A model generated the notes under the pieces. That model had not been told where the DNA came from and searched no databases. It saw only the letters and a program-made list of their open reading frames with translations. Source: JBMNFB01 sp050949085 (GTDB lineage: Bacteria; Bacillota; UBA994; UBA5500). From it: a DNA stretch of 64,000 nt. Within the stretch, counting starts at the first letter, position 1. Each line of letters starts with the position of its first letter. Shown in pieces: positions 33,037 to 40,636 of this stretch. The position numbers and the translations under genes were made by a program. The stretch spans positions 372,001 through 436,000 of the forward strand of contig JBMNFB010000001.1 in the NCBI GenBank assembly GCA_050949085.1, in the 5' to 3' direction.

Positions 33037-34266
33037 ATGCCTGAGTTCAAGTTTCAGGGCAGAGACACCCAGGGTAAGCCGCTGCAGGGGCGCCTGCAGG
33101 CCGACGACCAGCAGGCGGCTCTGGCCGAGCTGACGCGGCGCGGCTACTATATCAGCCATCTGGAGCAGGATCGCGACCTGAGAGCGGCGAATCTAGGGCG
33201 GCGGAGGCTGAGCCTGCGTCCCGGCGGGCGCCAGCTGGGTGCCCGTGAGCTGGGCATCTTCGCCCGGCAGCTGGGTGTGCTCTACGCCGCCGGTGTTTCC
33301 ATCCTGCCGGCTCTGGCGGCGATCCGCGAGCAGCAGGGCGAGCAGAGCCAGCTGGGCATCGCTCTCGCCCAGGTTATCGCTGGCGTAGAGGCCGGCGACC
33401 GCCTGGCCATCGCCATGCGGGAACCGAAGATTTTTCCCACAATTCTGGTCAATATGGTGGCCGCCGGCGAGGTTGGCGGCACGCTGGATGAGACTCTGGT
33501 GCAGGCTGCCAACTATTTCGACCGTGAGTACCAGCTGGGCCAGAAGGTGAAGAACGCCCTGGCCTACCCCAAGTTCGTCGGCGGCTTAGGCGTCGTCATC
33601 GTTTATTTTCTCCTGGCCTTCGGCCTGCCCCAGTTTACCGGCATGTTTGCCGGCAGCGGCGTCGAGCTGCCTGCTCTGACGCGGGGGCTGATGGCTGTGG
33701 GCAGTTTCCTCGGCCGCTGGGGCTGGCTGCTACTGCTGGGCGCATTCGGTCTGGTACTAGCTTACCTGCGCTGGAAGGCGACGCCTGAGGGCAAGGCACG
33801 GCTGGATCAACTGCAGCTGCGCCTGCCCCTCTTTGGGAGGATGGCCCGCATGGACGCCATCTCCCGCTTCTGCCGCTCCCTGGCGGCGCTTCTACATAGC
33901 GGTGTCGATGTTGTTAACTCCTTGAGTCTGGCCGAACAGGCGGTGGATAACGCCGTCTTCTCCCAGGCCATCCGCCAGGCCATCGACGATGTCAGTCGCG
34001 GCGGACGCCTGGCGGCTGCGCTGGATAGCGGCCAGTTTCCGCCGCTGGTGCTGCAGATGGTGCGGGTGGGCGAGAGCAGCGGCTCGCTGGACGCCATGCT
34101 CAACCAGGTGGCTGATTTCTACGACCGCGACCTGGACAACCTGGCCGAGCAGCTGGGCAAGCTGATCGAGCCGGCCATGATTCTCTTTCTGGCAGTAGTC
34201 GTCGGAGTGATCGTTCTCGCTGTCGCTCTGCCGATGATGCAAATAAGCAATATCGTTCAGTTCTAG
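33037..34266 (+). CDS. pilC: Type IV pilus inner-membrane platform protein PilC
   Basis: 409 residues with the two T2SSF domains: the first around ARELGIFARQLGVLYAAGVSI, the second around ISRFCRSLAALLHSGVDV, separated by membrane helices (VVIVYFLLAFGLPQF, WLLLLGAFGLVLAYL) and ending in a third helix (MILFLAVVVGVIVLAVALPM). It links PilB/PilT to the growing pilus. Ten bases after the pilT stop. Confidence 0.95.
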   Translation: MPEFKFQGRDTQGKPLQGRLQADDQQAALAELTRRGYYISHLEQDRDLRAANLGRRRLSLRPGGRQLGARELGIFARQLGVLYAAGVSILPALAAIREQQGEQSQLGIALAQVIAGVEAGDRLAIAMREPKIFPTILVNMVAAGEVGGTLDETLVQAANYFDREYQLGQKVKNALAYPKFVGGLGVVIVYFLLAFGLPQFTGMFAGSGVELPALTRGLMAVGSFLGRWGWLLLLGAFGLVLAYLRWKATPEGKARLDQLQLRLPLFGRMARMDAISRFCRSLAALLHSGVDVVNSLSLAEQAVDNAVFSQAIRQAIDDVSRGGRLAAALDSGQFPPLVLQMVRVGESSGSLDAMLNQVADFYDRDLDNLAEQLGKLIEPAMILFLAVVVGVIVLAVALPMMQISNIVQF

Positions 34267-34282
34267 AGAGGAGGTGTGATGA

Positions 34283-34656
34283 ATGAAGATGAACAAGAAG
34301 GGCTTTACGCTGGTCGAGTTGCTGGTAGTAGCTTGGTATCCTTGGTCCTCCTGGCCGGTGTTGGAATTCCGCAGTATTTGAAAGTGCAGCAGCGGGCAGA
34401 GGATGCCCTCAGGCTGGCCAAAGCGCAGGCTGCCGTTACAGCTTTCCTGGCCGAGGTTGGATATGACTCGGAAGGGTGTTGCCCACGGGAGGAGTACCAA
34501 CAGCACTTGACGCCTATCAGGGACGAGTAAGTTGACAGGCGAACCATAAGTTTCAGCGAGGATTACTGGAACGTCCGAAGTGAGGACGGTTACGTCGTTG
34601 GACGCAGCCTCGTAGTGGACCACGAAGGAAAAGTCAGTTTCGACACCCGAACCTGA
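34283..34656 (+). pseudogene. pilA: Type IV pilin gene with one frameshift and one in-frame stop
   Basis: After a GAGGAGGTG site, ATG 34283 begins MKMNKKGFTLVELLVVA, a classic prepilin leader (cleavage before Phe, Glu at +5). In that frame translation would stop soon. Adding one base near 34331-34334 restores LVSLVLLAGVGIPQYLKVQ, the expected rest of the pilin helix, and the frame runs on to a TAA at 34528. Past that TAA the same frame continues as coding-like sequence (RRTISFSEDYWNVR ... GKVSFDTRT) to TGA 34654. So one base is missing and one codon is a stop. Either the gene is dead or the assembly has errors. The position after pilC is that of the main pilin. Confidence 0.75.
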
Positions 34657-34679
34657 GTCCTAAGCGAGGGGCATAGGGT

Positions 34680-35414
34680 ATGCTGTGTCTACCACTCTTC
34701 CTCACCCTCGGCTCTTTCCTCAACGTCTGCATCTATCGCATTCCGCGGGGGGAGTCTATTGCCTATCCGCCCTCGCACTGTCCCCAGTGCGAGGCGCGGC
34801 TGAGGCCCCTGGAGCTGATCCCGGTGCTCAGCTGGCTCTGGCAGCGGGGGCGCTGTCGGCATTGTGGACAGCCCATCCCCTGGCGCTACCCGCTGGTGGA
34901 GCTGCTGACGGCCGGGCTGCTCTGGCTGGTCTACCGGCGCTTCGGCTGGTCGCTGCAGTTCGTCTATTTTGGCGGGCTGACGCTGCTGCTCATCGTCATC
35001 AGCTTCATCGATCTGGACACGCTGCTGATTCCCACCGGGCTGGTGGCTGGTGGAGCAGCCTGGGCGATCATCTATAACCTCTATGTCGGCTGGCCCTGGA
35101 GCGAATGGCTGCTGGGCGGGCTGCTGGGGTATGGGGCATTCTATCTGCTCTACCTGCTCAGCCGCGGCGGCCTTGGGGGGGGAGATGTGCGGCTGGTGGG
35201 GCTGCTGGGCGTCGTCCTGGGCTGGAAGCATCTGCTGCTGGCCCTGGCCATCGCCGTCCTGGCCGGCGCCCTCGTTTCTGTGGTGCTGCTGGCGAGTCGG
35301 CGGGTCAGCCGCAAGACGGCCATCCCCTTCGGCCCCTTTCTGGCGCTGGGTGGCTACCTGGCGATGCTCTGGGGGGCGGAGATGGCCCAGTGGTATCTCG
35401 GGTTGTATCTATGA
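34680..35414 (+). CDS. pilD: Prepilin peptidase / N-methyltransferase PilD
   Basis: 244 residues. Methyltransferase-type N-terminus GSFLNVCIYRIPRGESI with the two zinc-binding pairs CPQC and CRHC, then the aspartyl protease membrane domain with catalytic Asp in SFIDLDTLLIP and GGGDVRL. It cleaves and methylates the prepilins in this operon. ATG 34680 gives a short first helix; a slightly longer start is not evident in frame. Confidence 0.94.
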   Translation: MLCLPLFLTLGSFLNVCIYRIPRGESIAYPPSHCPQCEARLRPLELIPVLSWLWQRGRCRHCGQPIPWRYPLVELLTAGLLWLVYRRFGWSLQFVYFGGLTLLLIVISFIDLDTLLIPTGLVAGGAAWAIIYNLYVGWPWSEWLLGGLLGYGAFYLLYLLSRGGLGGGDVRLVGLLGVVLGWKHLLLALAIAVLAGALVSVVLLASRRVSRKTAIPFGPFLALGGYLAMLWGAEMAQWYLGLYL

Positions 35415-35447
35415 ACAGTTGGCTGGCTAGCGCCAGCCTGGCTTCTC

Positions 35448-35485
35448 AGCGGGCGAGACAGCGTTGTTCTCGCCCGCTCTTTACC
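35448..35485 (+). terminator. Hairpin within the pil operon, possible partial terminator
   Basis: AGCGGGCGAGA (35448-35458) pairs perfectly with TCTCGCCCGCT (35468-35478), followed by CTTTACC. The T-run is short, so it may reduce rather than stop transcription, or protect the mRNA end of the pilBTCAD part. Confidence 0.5.
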
Positions 35486-35509
35486 AGAAGCACGCTGGAG
35501 GTGAAATCG

Positions 35510-35881
35510 ATGAAGTCGGCCGAGAGTGGATTCACACTGGTGGAGGTGCTGGTCGCCCTGGGGATTCTCACCCTGGTGGTGGCGGCTGGCTTCGGCCTCG
35601 TGGCCCAGACCATCAGTCTCAACACGCAGGCCAGGCTGCGGACCGGCGCCTTGCGGCTGGCTGAGAGCATCATCGAGCAGCGGCTGGCTGGTGTGAGTCC
35701 GGAGCTGGCCGATCCCGATTCACCCTATGCGTGTTCCTGGGATGAACCAGCAGGCGAGGGGGGCGGGGTCGACGGGCTGCAGCAGCTAGTCGTCACCGTC
35801 TCGTGGGAATATCAGGGCCGACCGCAGTCGCTGCAGATCGTAACCTACCGGGCGGTCGCTACAGGCGGTGTTAACCCATGA
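35510..35881 (+). CDS. Minor pilin / pseudopilin (PilV-like)
   Basis: 123 residues with a prepilin leader MKSAESGFTLVEVLVALGI: cleavage before Phe and Glu at +5, then a hydrophobic helix. The globular part is short with one cysteine. ATG 35510 follows CTGGAGGTGA. The stop overlaps the next minor pilin by ATGA. Likely part of a tip or priming complex for pilus assembly. Confidence 0.85.
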   Translation: MKSAESGFTLVEVLVALGILTLVVAAGFGLVAQTISLNTQARLRTGALRLAESIIEQRLAGVSPELADPDSPYACSWDEPAGEGGGVDGLQQLVVTVSWEYQGRPQSLQIVTYRAVATGGVNP

Positions 35882-36384
35882 CCTGCGATCGCGGCGGTTT
35901 CACGCTGGTGGAGATGCTGGTGGTCGTCGCCATCGCCGTTCTCCTCGTCACCGCCATCGGTGGCGTCACCGCTGGTCTGATGCGTTCCACGACGCAGAAC
36001 CTGCGCCTGATCGAGCAGCAGGATGCGATGCGGTATGCTCTGGATGCTATCGTCGGCCAGCTGCGCCGTGGCACATCGCTGACCTATCCGGGGCTGCCGC
36101 TGGACGGCAGCCTGCTGGAGGTGCGGGACGAGGTGGGTAAGGTGGCGGTGAATATCCCGGAGCGCAGCGAACCCTTCGAGTTCGGCCTCAATGGCAACTC
36201 GGTCTGGACCCGCTATCCCAGCGGTCCGATCTGTTCCCAGATCGACCAGCTTCAGGTTGGCTACGACCAGAGCAGCGGCCTGGTCACCATCGTGATGGTG
36301 TCCAGGGATGATATCCCGGGCGTTGAACGGGGTTTGCCGATTATCCTCAGGACCAGCGTAGTGTTGCGCAACGCTGGTGATTAA
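35878..36384 (+). CDS. Minor pilin / pseudopilin (PilW/GspJ-like)
   Basis: 168 residues, starting MTCDRGGFTLVEMLVVVAI, a type IV prepilin leader with Glu at +5. The mature part resembles PilW/GspJ-type minor pilins by length and by the DAMRYALDAIVGQLRR helix after the membrane segment. Coupled to the previous gene by ATGA. Confidence 0.85.
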   Translation: MTCDRGGFTLVEMLVVVAIAVLLVTAIGGVTAGLMRSTTQNLRLIEQQDAMRYALDAIVGQLRRGTSLTYPGLPLDGSLLEVRDEVGKVAVNIPERSEPFEFGLNGNSVWTRYPSGPICSQIDQLQVGYDQSSGLVTIVMVSRDDIPGVERGLPIILRTSVVLRNAGD

Positions 36385-36404
36385 GATTTGATGGGGGCAA
36401 GAAA

Positions 36405-37505
36405 ATGAGCCTGTTTCGCCACAAGCGGCTAAAGAAACATTACGGCCTGGATCTGGGTAACGGCACCATGAAGCTGGTGGAATTGATTCACGACACCCGG
36501 GCAAATCGGCTGCAGCTGGGGCGTTTTCTGGTGAAGGCGACGCCGGCGGCGGCCATCGTCAATGGCGTCATTCAGGATCGAGCCAGGCTTACGGCTGCTC
36601 TCAGTGAGATCCGCCGGGAGTTTGGCGCCAGCAGTCTCGCAATCTCTACGGCACTGACCGGCCAGAGCCTGGTGGTGCGCCAGATCAGGGTGCCCCGGAT
36701 GCCGGCAGATGAGTTTCGCCAGGTGCTCCAGCTGCAGGCCGACCGCTATTTCGGCATGCCCGCTCAGCGCCTGGCCGTCGATTTTCGGATTATTGATGAG
36801 CTGCCAGACAACCAGATGTCAGTCTTTCTCGTCGGTTCGCCCCGCCAGCCGATTCTGGAGCTGGTGGAGTTGCTGCGCGAAAACCGCATCCAGACGCTGC
36901 GGGTCGATATCGAGCCGCTTGCAGCGCTGCGTTCGCTGCGGCTGAGCGACGGGGTACCCCAGACGGCTGCCGACGAGACGGTGCTCATCCTCGATCTGGG
37001 GGCGGGGACTAGCAACCTGAGCATCTTCCATGGCGACCAACTGCAGTTGGTGCGGGTGATCGATCTCGGCGGCAAGGATTTGACCGAAGCCATCGCCCGG
37101 GATCAGCAGGTGGAGTGGGAGGAAGCTGAAGCGCTGAAGCGACAATATGGCATCGTTGCCGGTTCGCCCATCCACGCTGCCGTCGATCCAGTCATGCAGC
37201 GCTGGATGAATCAGGTGATCCTTTCGCTGGAGTATTACCAGATCGAACACCGCGAGGCGCCTATCCATCAGGTCGCGCTGGTCGGTGGGGGCGCGCGGCT
37301 GCTGGGCCTGCAGGCGGCTCTTGAGCGCAATATTGGCGAGATGTTTACTCGCCTGAGCCTGGAGCCACCCGAGATCAGGCTGGGCAATCCCTGCGCCCAG
37401 CTGGAGCTTACGCGAGATGCGGAGCTGGCCCAGGAGCAAGGGCCGGTGCTGGCCGTGGCCATTGGCCTGGCGCTAGGGGAGGTGATGGCTGATGCAACCA
37501 GTTAA
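36405..37505 (+). CDS. pilM: Pilus assembly protein PilM
   Basis: Actin-like ATPase-fold cytoplasmic protein of the alignment complex. 366 residues: HYGLDLGNGTMKLVEL phosphate-1 motif near residue 12, LDLGAGTSNLSIF phosphate-2 near 198, and LVGGGARLLGL near 290. It binds the N-terminus of PilN, whose gene overlaps it by 14 bases. ATG start with a weak GGGGGCA site. Confidence 0.93.
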   Translation: MSLFRHKRLKKHYGLDLGNGTMKLVELIHDTRANRLQLGRFLVKATPAAAIVNGVIQDRARLTAALSEIRREFGASSLAISTALTGQSLVVRQIRVPRMPADEFRQVLQLQADRYFGMPAQRLAVDFRIIDELPDNQMSVFLVGSPRQPILELVELLRENRIQTLRVDIEPLAALRSLRLSDGVPQTAADETVLILDLGAGTSNLSIFHGDQLQLVRVIDLGGKDLTEAIARDQQVEWEEAEALKRQYGIVAGSPIHAAVDPVMQRWMNQVILSLEYYQIEHREAPIHQVALVGGGARLLGLQAALERNIGEMFTRLSLEPPEIRLGNPCAQLELTRDAELAQEQGPVLAVAIGLALGEVMADATS

Positions 37506-38031
37506 CCTGCTGCCCGATCCGCGAGAATTGCGCCGCGAGCGGCTGCGGGCTTCGCGCCTGCGTCTGCTGCTGGGCGGTGTCCTCATCTGGATCCTGTTGC
37601 TGGGGGGAGTCAGCGCTGGGCAATATTACTTCAGGCAGACTCTTGAGGAGCAATTGACTGAGGTGCAGCAGCAGGTTGCTGCACTGGAGCCGGTGGCGCA
37701 GCGCGTGACTGAACACCAGCAGCTGGCTGCTACTCAGCAGCAGTTGCGCCAGCTGGTGGAGACGAATACCGTTCGGCAGATGAGCGAACCCCTCGATCTG
37801 CTGGCCAGCCTGACGCCGCCGGAGATTGTTGTCAGCTCCATGCGGCTGGACGGTGACCAGGTCGATCTGTCCTGCCAGAGCACGACACTGCCGGCCATCG
37901 GCCAGTTTCAGACCAATCTGCTGCAGGCGGAGCGTTTGGTCGATGTGAGTGTCGGTGCCATCAGCCTCACGGGACAGGAATACTATAGTTTTGGCGTCTC
38001 ATTTCGCTACCAGGGAGGGGGGCAGCCGTGA
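37492..38031 (+). CDS. pilN: Pilus assembly protein PilN
   Basis: 179 residues. The short cytoplasmic N-terminus has VNLLPDPRELR, the PilM-binding INLLP-type motif, followed by one membrane helix (LLLGGVLIWILLLGGVSAG), a coiled-coil (about 45-90) and a ferredoxin-like periplasmic-type domain. It bridges PilM and PilO. Overlaps pilM by 14 bases and pilO by four. Confidence 0.9.
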   Translation: MQPVNLLPDPRELRRERLRASRLRLLLGGVLIWILLLGGVSAGQYYFRQTLEEQLTEVQQQVAALEPVAQRVTEHQQLAATQQQLRQLVETNTVRQMSEPLDLLASLTPPEIVVSSMRLDGDQVDLSCQSTTLPAIGQFQTNLLQAERLVDVSVGAISLTGQEYYSFGVSFRYQGGGQP

Positions 38032-38588
38032 GTAACCGCTGGGAGCTTTCTGCACGGGAGGTTTTTCTCATCTGGGTGCTGTTGGCACTGATGATCGGGA
38101 TGGGCTGGTTCGTGTTGCTCTTCTCGCCCTTCAACGAGGCCCTCGCCAGCCTCAAGGCAGATCTGGCTGCCGCCGAGACCCAGCTGGCCCAGCGTCAGCA
38201 GTGGGCGCGCACCGACAGCGAGCGGGCTGCCGCCATCACTGCCCTGCAGGTCGAGATCCAGGAGATCAGGGCGTCCCTCGATCAGCTCAGTTCTGATCAG
38301 GATCTGCTCAACTATCTGCATGCCCTGGTGGGGCAGGTTGGGGGTCAGATCCTTCATCTGGATCTGGCGGCTGAGCAGCTCAGCCTCAACCTGCTGCTGG
38401 ACAGTTATGCCGCCGGACGATGGTTGGTAGAGCAACTGGAGCAGTGTCCCAATCTGCTGCCCCAGTCGCTGAATCTGACCGCCACCAGCGCTGGCTTTCG
38501 CCTGGAGCTGAAGATTGATCTTACGCGCGGTGATTCAGATGGCGGCGCGGCTACTGCCTATCCGCGGATGAATCCCTTTGCGAGGTGA
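38028..38588 (+). CDS. pilO: Pilus assembly protein PilO-like
   Basis: 186 residues: one N-terminal membrane helix (FLIWVLLALMIGMGWFVLLF), a coiled coil rich in Ala/Gln/Glu (about 45-90), and a small C-terminal domain. Sequence is divergent, but size, topology and position after pilN identify it as PilO. Confidence 0.82.
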   Translation: MSNRWELSAREVFLIWVLLALMIGMGWFVLLFSPFNEALASLKADLAAAETQLAQRQQWARTDSERAAAITALQVEIQEIRASLDQLSSDQDLLNYLHALVGQVGGQILHLDLAAEQLSLNLLLDSYAAGRWLVEQLEQCPNLLPQSLNLTATSAGFRLELKIDLTRGDSDGGAATAYPRMNPFAR

Positions 38589-38593
38589 TGCCG

Positions 38594-39766
38594 GTGAACC
38601 AGAAAGGCAGCATTCTGGCCGGTGTACTGATCCTTCTCGCACTGCTGCTGCTCGTTGCCGTTCCCGTTCTGCAGGCGGCGACGGTGGAGTATCGGGCGAG
38701 CATCAACGCCCAGCTCGCGGCCCAGGCCTTCTATCTGGCCGAGGCAGGGTTGGCGCATGGCCAACAGGATTTCTTGCGCAGAGCCGGAGAAGGCGACTTT
38801 TCAGGCTTCCTCCTATCCAGCTCCCAGGCCTCTGGGTGGGATGAGCGAGAGTTGGGCGGCAGCTATGATGCCACGGTTGAAGTGAAGCCGGAGGCTGAAG
38901 GCTATCGGGTGGAAATCCTCTCCATCGGCACCGCCCAGGGGAAAAGTGTTGAAACCAAGGTCACCTTTCTGGCTGCCCCGGCAATGGATCCCCTCATCCC
39001 GCCGGATGCCCTGGAGTGGACTATGCACTCGCACACAGTCCCATCCATCGGCTGGAATGCTCATGTTGAGGAGCCGCTGGACTGGGACAAGGGTGGTGAG
39101 AGACGCTACACCTTGGGCGATTGGCCATGGGATGAAAGTGGCGGAGAAGACCAAACCGTGGGCTATCAGGATGAGTGGGTGATTAACGTCCCGAGAGGCA
39201 CCACCCACGAGCTGGCTATTGGCAACCTGACTCTCCTCTCTCAGGCCCGGATAGCCGTGAGGGGTGGGGGCCAGCTCAATCTGCATGTCTGTGGTGACCT
39301 TCTGCTTCAGAGCCCGGCCACCATTGAAATAGCTGAGGACACCGATTGCCGAATCTACGTGTACGGTAATCTCACACTGAGGAGCCAGTCCAGCATTGAA
39401 GTTGCTGAGGGGAGCAATAGCCGGCTGGAAATGCATGTGCGAGACAACGTTCTTCTCAATTCGCCAGCCTCCCTGGGAAGTCAGGCAGGCTCTCCGCCCG
39501 CCTGGTTGATCTGCTATGGAGATGATATCGAGTTTAGGTCTCAGAGCAGGGCCATGCAACTGGCCATCTATGCGCCAGCAGCATCTCTACTGATGCGCTC
39601 TCCCGCATATATCGACGGTGTGGTCATTGTTGAGTCTTTGCAGATGCTCGCTGGAGGGAGCATAACCCGCGCAGAGGTGTTTGATCGACCTGATCTGCAT
39701 GTGCCCGGCGCTGCGGGAGGCGGGGCGTCGCTAACCGTCAAGGACAAGATCTGGGACCGTCCTTGA
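38594..39766 (+). CDS. PilX-N-type pilus-associated protein with repeated beta-strand motif
   Basis: About 390 residues. The N-terminus NQKGSILAGVLILLALLLLVAVPVL plus AFYLAEAGLAHG is the PilX N-terminal pattern, seen in minor pilus components without the normal prepilin Glu +5. The second half has a recurring segment: LTLLSQARIAV, LLLQSPATIEI, LTLRSQSSIEV, VLLNSPASLGS, IEFRSQSRAMQ, LLMRSPAYIDG, which suggests a stacked beta-helix. It may display a binding surface at the pilus tip. GTG 38594 is favoured by GAGGTGA at 38582; ATG 38588 is the alternative. Confidence 0.75.
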   Translation: MNQKGSILAGVLILLALLLLVAVPVLQAATVEYRASINAQLAAQAFYLAEAGLAHGQQDFLRRAGEGDFSGFLLSSSQASGWDERELGGSYDATVEVKPEAEGYRVEILSIGTAQGKSVETKVTFLAAPAMDPLIPPDALEWTMHSHTVPSIGWNAHVEEPLDWDKGGERRYTLGDWPWDESGGEDQTVGYQDEWVINVPRGTTHELAIGNLTLLSQARIAVRGGGQLNLHVCGDLLLQSPATIEIAEDTDCRIYVYGNLTLRSQSSIEVAEGSNSRLEMHVRDNVLLNSPASLGSQAGSPPAWLICYGDDIEFRSQSRAMQLAIYAPAASLLMRSPAYIDGVVIVESLQMLAGGSITRAEVFDRPDLHVPGAAGGGASLTVKDKIWDRP

Positions 39767-39803
39767 GTATACCATCGATAAGGCAGGAGAGGTGCAATCC
39801 TCC

Positions 39804-40253
39804 ATGACCAAGGCTATGACTCTGAGCAGAGCGGGGTTTACGCTCATTGAACTGTTGGTTGCTCTGGCTATTCTTGTTTTACTGGCGGGGATCACCGTTG
39901 GCCCGGTGTTGGCTTCCAGCCTGGCCAGTCTGCGCCTGGATGCCTTTGTGCGGGAGTTTGCCACTGCCATTCGGGAATTGCGTAGCCGGGCGGTCTTTGA
40001 GGCCCGCGATCTAGAGATGGTCCTCTACCACGAAAAGTACTGCACTAAGTATGCAGATCACCATAAGATACTTGATGCGATAGCCTGGCCTTCCGGGGTG
40101 CAGATCGATCCAGGAAGTATCGGTAAGGTGATCACCTTCGCCGATAGCGGCGTTTACAAATGGACCAACAACGACACCATCCGCTTTATCGGAGCGGGCG
40201 GCCAGGTGCGCCAGGTCATCTTCAGTTCCGGCGGAAGGATGACCATTCGCTGA
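39804..40253 (+). CDS. Pseudopilin, GspH/FimT-like
   Basis: 149 residues. The leader MTLSRAGFTLIELLVALAILVLLAG is a prepilin signal with Glu at +5 and a long hydrophobic helix, and the body is short and beta-rich (GSIGKVITFADSGVYKWTNN). Similar to GspH/FimT minor pilins. ATG 39804 is 11 bases after GGAGAGG. Last gene of the pil operon. With the main pilin damaged, this and the other intact prepilins are the remaining candidates to build a pilus or pseudopilus. Confidence 0.85.
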   Translation: MTKAMTLSRAGFTLIELLVALAILVLLAGITVGPVLASSLASLRLDAFVREFATAIRELRSRAVFEARDLEMVLYHEKYCTKYADHHKILDAIAWPSGVQIDPGSIGKVITFADSGVYKWTNNDTIRFIGAGGQVRQVIFSSGGRMTIR

Positions 40254-40636
40254 TGGGGAGGCCTTGTGAGACTGAATAGGGCGATGTTTGCCTGTAATTG
40301 CGACAGCCCCTTCTCTATTTGCTCCCTTGCCTGGCGGCGCCGTCTATGAGAGAATAATAGCAGTAGAAGGAAAGGAACCCCTCGGGGCAGAGGTGCTATT
40401 CAGGAGCAATGCGCAACTAACCCTAGCCAGAGAAAGCCATAGCTCGGTTAGGTAAGTGTCTTCGCAGGCACTGATGTTGTTGTGCATGCATCGCCCAGGG
40501 GTTCAATCAGGTTATCCAGGTCTCTCGATCGGCCGCTTGCCGAGGAATGAGCTGGGTGGCTATGTCTTTTCAGCCCTTCAGGCGTCTGTATGCCTGAGGG
40601 GCTCTTAGTTTGCTTTCGCTCTAGGGGGTGGTTTGT
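40254..40636 (+). other. Non-coding gap: hairpin-array relic, leader of the ABC-F gene
   Basis: 383 bases without a convincing frame. 40275-40291 (AATAGGGCGATGTTTGC) is identical to part of the repeat array at 43.7 kb. Further on are small hairpins (CTAACC near 40419 with GGTTAG near 40448; GTGTCTTCGCAGGCAC near 40457) and a terminator close to the ABC-F start. I see no tRNA and no known riboswitch. Confidence 0.5.
40572..40615 (+). terminator. Terminator 20-35 bases before the ABC-F start, possible attenuator
   Basis: AGCCCTTCAGGC pairs with GCCTGAGGGGCT (one wobble), followed by CTTAGTTTGCTTT. Because it precedes the ABC-F gene so closely it may be a regulated terminator, as in leaders of antibiotic-resistance ABC-F genes. 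Confidence 0.6.

Noticed and set aside
34276..34530. Intact 84-aa protein starting at 34276
   Set aside because: Its N-terminus is out of frame with the clear prepilin leader at 34283; the frame only represents the part after the frameshift.
34528..34530. Recoded stop codon in the pilin gene
   Set aside because: The stop is TAA, which is not used for selenocysteine (TGA) or pyrrolysine (TAG), so damage or error is more likely.
40490..40530. tRNA gene (GGTTCAATC resembles a T-loop)
   Set aside because: The bases around do not pair into T-, anticodon and acceptor stems.
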